A program made the position numbers and the translations under genes. Shown here piece by piece: positions 59,699-64,000 of a stretch of DNA of 64,000 nucleotides. Position 1 is the stretch's first letter; the number at the start of each line of letters is the position of its first letter. Source of the stretch: Diphasiastrum complanatum (lineage: Eukaryota > Streptophyta > Lycopodiopsida > Lycopodiales > Lycopodiaceae); assembly GCA_029204225.1 (NCBI GenBank), contig CM055097.1, positions 53,125,592-53,189,591 of the forward strand, in the 5' to 3' direction. The notes beneath the pieces were generated by a model that saw only the letters and a list, made by a program, of their open reading frames with translations, did no database searches and had not been told where the DNA came from.

Positions 59699-60236
59699 TG
59701 TGAAAATATCATAAAATTAAAATAATATTTAACTTAGAGATTCAAGTTTTGGGGTTTGAGGTAGACTAGTCTAGTAACTTTCCAAGTTGAGTCAAGGTGG
59801 ATTTTTAGTCTCCATAGTGATGTGTAAGTCTAGAACCTATCAAGAAGCATGTGAGGCTACTCTTGTAGGTCAAGGATTCTCAAAAAGAGAGATTCTCAAG
59901 TCTTATCCATTTCTCTTTTTGTCATCTAGTAGAGAGGTAGAGGCAATGTGGCATCTAGGTTGCTTTCTCTCTCCACGAGTTCTAGAAGGCCTCTTGTATT
60001 ATGAATAAGGTGGCTTTTGTACCTCAATATTATACTTCTTCAAGTAAAGCTTCCATTTGATCCATTGGAGGTGTAATGATAGTTAGATTGTGATGAATGC
60101 TCTTGCCTTCTTGCTAACTAGCTTGCCAATGTTTTCCATCTCTTTGTTTTTGGAATAGAAGCTAGTTTAGTGTGCAAACATTCATTTCCTTGATCCTTGT
60201 ACTTGCAGCTAGTTCACACGTGTGAAAAAGTTCTCA
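59699..60236 (+). repeat. 5' LTR of the nested copia element (538 bp)
   Basis: Starts TGTGAAAATAT and ends AAAGTTCTCA. It differs from 61173-61720 by about eight substitutions and a 10-bp deletion (TCCAAACTTG), as counted by eye. The open frame 59787-60008 occurs in both LTRs and is not called as a gene. Confidence 0.95.
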
Positions 60237-60248
60237 TGGTATCAGAGC
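60237..60248 (+). other. Primer-binding site of the nested copia element
   Basis: TGGTATCAGAGC immediately after the LTR. Confidence 0.93.
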
Positions 60249-61172
60249 TTGATAAGAGAATACACATCTAATCATTGCTTTATCAAATGGAATGAATTCT
60301 CATCATTGTTGATGAAATTTTGCCTCTTACTAGCACTCGATTTTGAGATAACTAGATCCACTCTTATCATCACTTATTAACATATCTTTTTCTCTGATTT
60401 CAGAGTTGTACGGCCTACTGTAGTAGCATGTGTGAGGCCTCTAATCGAGATAGAGTGGCGGCTATGTTATTTCTCATCTCTTCCATCCATGTAGCATATG
60501 AATAGGAAGCTAATCAAGGCTAGTTTGTGATGCAAGTGACCTCAAGAGGATTTGTGGAACCTAAGGAGAGTTATTGACATTCAAGTGAGGCATATTGAAG
60601 AAGAAAAACAGAGTTTTACATGCTTGAAGGCTGTACTATCTAAGATCCCTTATTTGTAGGACATGATCTAAGTCTTATTGCCTTTTCAGATTCGGATTTT
60701 GCAGGTAATAAGGTGGATAGAAAGTCCACAAGTGCTTACACAATATTTTTGGGAGGTAATCTTGTCTCTTGGCAATCTAAGAAGCAAGACACTATCTCTT
60801 TATCTTCATGTGAAGCCGAGTACAAGGCTTTGACTATCACAATAAAGGAAGTCATTTGGATCAAAAGACTACTAGTGGAGCTCGAGATCATTCAAGAGGA
60901 GGAAATACCTTGCATCAAATGTGATAGCATCTCGGCCCAATATCTTGCAAGTAATCCAATCTTCCATGCAAGAAGTGAGTTAGCACACCACTATGTAAGA
61001 GAAAAAGTTATGGATGGTGAGATTCTCCTTGAGCATGTATCAACTTCAAATTGTTATGCAGATTTGCTCACCAAGCCTCTAGCTAAGAAGGACTTTGAAA
61101 AACATAGATCAAACCTTGGCTTGATCTCCAAGTCCTTAGTATTGTAAATATTATTTTCATTTTAAGGAGGAG
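60249..61172 (+). pseudogene. Internal region of the nested copia: leader joined to RNase H
   Basis: Only about 0.9 kb lies between the LTRs. The first 410 bp look like leader with no open frame; then from 60665 the plus strand reads LIAFSDSDFAGNKVDRKST, LVSWQSKKQDTISLSSCEAEYKALT, NPIFHAR and YADLLTKPLAKKDFEK up to a stop at 61145-61147. So gag, protease, integrase and RT are deleted while RNase H survives. In the FHAR..LAHHYVREK block several residues are missing (TKHLE-type), suggesting a small in-frame deletion. A polypurine tract AAGGAGGAG (61164-61172) precedes the 3' LTR. Such an element could only have moved with enzymes supplied in trans. Confidence 0.9.
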
Positions 61173-61720
61173 TGTGAAAATATTGTAAAATTAAAATAAT
61201 ATTTAACTTAGAGATTCAAGTTTTGGGGTTTGTCCAAACTTGAGGTAGACTAGTCTAGTAACTTTCCAAGTTGAGTCAAGGTAGATTTTTAGTCTCCATA
61301 GTGATGTGTAGGTCTAGAACCTATCAAGAAGCATGTGAGGCTACTCTTGTAGGTCAAGGATTCTCAAAAAGAGAAATTCTCAAGTCTTATCCATTTCTCT
61401 TTTTGTCATCTAGTAGAGAGGTAGAGGCAATGTGGCATCTAGGTTGCTTTCTCTCTCCACGAGTTCTAGAAGGCCTCTTGTATTATGAATAAGGTGGATT
61501 TTGTACCTCAATATTATACTTCTTCAAGTAAAGCTTCCATTTGATCCATTGGAGGTGTAATGATAGTTAGATTGTGATGAATGCTCTTGCCTTCTTGCTA
61601 ACTAGCTTTCCAATGTTTTCCATCTCTTTGTTTTTGGAATAGAAGCTAGTTTAGTGTGCAAACATTCATTTCCTTGATCCTTGTACTTGCAGCTGGTTCA
61701 CACGTGTGAAAAAGTTCTCA
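61173..61720 (+). repeat. 3' LTR of the nested copia element (548 bp)
   Basis: Same ends as the 5' copy, TGTGAAAATAT to AAAGTTCTCA, plus the 10-bp segment missing there. Followed by the CACCT duplication at 61721. Confidence 0.95.
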
Positions 61721-64000
61721 CACCTTTTGCTCCTCACCAACCTTGATGAAGCCCTCGGGTTGCATCATGTAGATTTCCTCTTCTAAGAAGACATTCAAGA
61801 AAGCATTTGTCACATCCATTTGGTAGAGATCCCACTTGAACAAAGTAGCAATGCAAATGATTAATCTAATAGTTACAAGCTTAGCTACAGGTGCAAACGT
61901 TTCTTCATAATCCAATTCTTTTACTTGAAGAAATCCTTTAGCAACAAGCCTAGTCTTGTACTTACTAATAGGTCCATCTTGATTGTACTTTATTCTATAA
62001 ATCCACTTACATGCAAGTGGTTTCTTCCCTCTTGGAAGATTTACAAGATTCCAAGTATGATTTTCTTCTAGTGCATCATACTCTACTTGCATTGCATCTC
62101 TCCAAACTTTAGATCTATATGCTTCTTCAAAAGATGATGGTTCTTCAAGCAATGTAGCTAAGAAGGAGTAAGAGGTAGAAGATGTAGAGTCTTCCTTTTG
62201 CTTTCCCTTGTCCACATAGGTGAGCCTTGAGGGCTCAACCTTGCTTCTTGGTGATTTTCTCGGCCCCCTTTGACTAGGATCCTTGTCTCCATCCTCGAGT
62301 TTGTCAAGATCCTCAATGCACAATGGGTTAGATCCATTAGACAAGCTCTTAGCAAATTGTGACTCATCAAAAAGTACATCCTTGCTTACCTTTACTTTCT
62401 TGGATATAGGATCATATATCCTATAGCCCTTGCTATTTTCTCCATAGCCAACAAAAATCCTTTTGAAGGAGGTAGCATCTTCCTTCCTTCTTGTCTCCAA
62501 AGGGATGTGGACGTAACAAATACATCCAAAGATTTTATAATCTTTTACTTTGGGTTTCCTGCCAAACAAGGCTTGATAAGGTGAGATCCCATCAATAGCA
62601 CTACTAGGAAGTCTATTACACAAGTAATTAGCACATGTTATAGCTTCTCCCCAAAATGAGATGGTAAGTGATGCATCAAGTCTTAAAGACTTTGCACATT
62701 TACATAGACTTCTATTTTTCCTCTCGGCTACTCCATTTGTTGGGGGGTGTAGGAACAAGTGTATTGTAATTTAATGTCATTGATCTCACAAAAATCTTTC
62801 ATTTTATTGGAGTTGTACTCTCCTCCATTATCACATCTTAGTGCTTTGATGGAAGTATTAAGTTGCTTCTCAACTAGAGACTTGAACTTAATGAAAGCTT
62901 CATAAACAAGACTTTTCTTTGATAGTAACTCAATCCATGTGAATCTAGTACAATCATCTATAAAAGCTACATACATCAAGGCACCTCCATTACTTGCATG
63001 TGAAAAACTATGTACATCAGAATGTATGAGATCCAAGGGAGAGGGAGATCTTGATGAAGATCTCTTCTAAGAAGATTTGTGTGACTTTGCAAGGCCACAT
63101 GCCTCACACATCTTTCCACACTTCTTGAAAGCTCTTGGTAGGCCGAGAGCTAGTTCCTTGCTTGCCATTGACTCCATAGATTGAAGATTACGATGGCCTA
63201 ATCTTTTATGCCAAAGCTCCACTTGAGATAGCTCCTCCCTAGCCAAGTTCACACTTTCATTTGCAACATTAGCATCCAACTTGAAGAGCTACCTTGCTTA
63301 ATGCCACTAGCTATGCACTTATCATTTTTCAAGATGGAACAAACTCCATTCTTGAAATGTACATCTAGTCCATTGTCCATAAATTGTCCTACACTAAGCA
63401 AGTTTCTTGAAATGGTAGGAACATACAAAACATTATCTAGATCTATCCTTTTAGATGTGCCTAAGCAAAGAGGAATAGATCCTATGTCATCTATCTTGAA
63501 TTCTTGATCACTAGCAGTGTATATTGACTTCTTAGAGTCATTACAAGATAGAAGAGTAGAAAAATAATGCCTGTTAAAAGACATGTGGGAACTAGCCCCA
63601 CTATCTATCCACCATGTGTCTTGACTTGAAGTTGGTGTAGATGCAACCATTAAGGATGTGTTGAATCCATCCTCATCTTCTTCCTCTTGAGCAATGTTCC
63701 CTTGATCTCCATTTGCTTGTTGATTCTTCTTTAAGTAACATTCCGAGGCAAAGTGTCATTTCTTCCCACAAAAGAAACACTTGAGCTTTGCCTTGTTCTT
63801 CACCTTGCCTTTGGAAGTAGATCATCTATTCTTCATCTCGGCCTCATTGCCTTGATTCTTCTTGAATGGATGTTGTTTCTTCTTGCCTATGGATGTAAAG
63901 TTTGCTTTCTCCTCTCCTCCATTAAGTGACATGCCTTCCATTCTTGTCTTCAGGTGTAGAAGTCTACTCTCCTCGTCCACATTAGCATTGTGCAACTTTT
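61721..64000 (-). pseudogene. Outer copia element, 5' half (gag knuckle, protease, integrase, RT start)
   Basis: Minus strand, from the window edge. The zinc knuckle (63770-63725) reads CFFCGKK, a stop, then HFASEC. Protease keeps WWIDSGASSHMSFNRHYFST (63625). The pre-integrase block is VELWHKRLGHRNLQSMESMA with CEACGLAKSHKSS; integrase has MDLIHSDVHSF (first codon actually Leu), AFIDDCTRFTWIELLSKKSL, ALRCDNGGEYNSNKM and GVAERKNRSLCK. RT starts with WIYRIKYNQDGPISKYKTRL and LYQMDVTNAFLNVFLEEEIY, ending GEEQKV at the CACCT site, where the nested element enters. Damage visible: a stop in the knuckle, a frameshift near 63285, a stop at 63064 and a 1-nt deletion near 62745. Otherwise well preserved. 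Confidence 0.92.

Noticed and set aside
59787-60008. 73-codon frame present twice (also 61271-61492)
   Set aside because: Lies inside both LTRs of the nested copia element, so its duplication reflects LTR identity and not gene conservation.

Overview
The window looks like nuclear DNA of a land plant with a large, transposon-filled genome. The reasons are one spliced plant-type cytochrome P450 gene with nine short exons, many Ty1/copia and Ty3/gypsy LTR retrotransposons with plant-type primer-binding sites (initiator-Met tRNA type and a TGGCGC... type), long TG and CT microsatellites, and no bacterial gene organisation. The species cannot be named from sequence alone.

Layout. 0-9 kb holds decayed copia and gypsy fragments on both strands, with GC-rich fold-back and poly-G/poly-C sequence (2.9-5.7 kb) and a copia deletion derivative (6.7-8.8 kb, minus). 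11.6-15.2 kb is a gypsy chromovirus (plus) with protease, RT, RNase H, integrase, chromodomain and 3' LTR. 15.2-27.5 kb is a copia element (plus; LTR, duplicated PBS/leader and gag start on the left, LTR on the right) that contains a roughly 9.7 kb OTA-type gypsy element (minus) with gag, pol, both LTRs and an extra 218-codon ORF between pol and the 3' LTR. 28.2-30.8 kb is a copia element (plus) cut by a gypsy LTR at 30.8-31.1 kb. 33.0-33.5 kb has a 3 x 75-bp tandem repeat next to two large stem-loop structures.

34.5-37.3 kb (minus) carries the only clearly intact host gene, a CYP85-clan P450 closest to CYP88 (ent-kaurenoic acid oxidase, gibberellin synthesis). Its exons join into one uninterrupted frame of 481 codons, with a TATA box about 300 bp upstream of the ATG and one GC-AG intron.

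39.2-44.4 kb holds copies of one copia family facing each other. 44.4-47.3 kb is an internally deleted gypsy element with three zinc knuckles. 48.5-54 kb is mostly AT-rich intergenic DNA with four long microsatellites. 54-56.3 kb has LTR fragments and a palindromic protease fragment. 57.4-58.1 kb is a repeat region rich in dyad motifs. 58.1-64 kb is a largely complete copia element (minus) that runs off the right end and is interrupted by a young, internally deleted copia element (59,699-61,720) with two near-identical LTRs and a 5-bp target-site duplication.

Apart from the P450, nearly every coding region is retrotransposon-derived and most are broken. The most interesting signals are the extra ORF and a dispersed AACCTTCG-type motif in the OTA element, the stem-loops at 33.3-33.5 kb, the fold-back DNA at 4.1-5.7 kb and 57.4-57.9 kb, and the recurring pattern of internal deletions that keep element ends.
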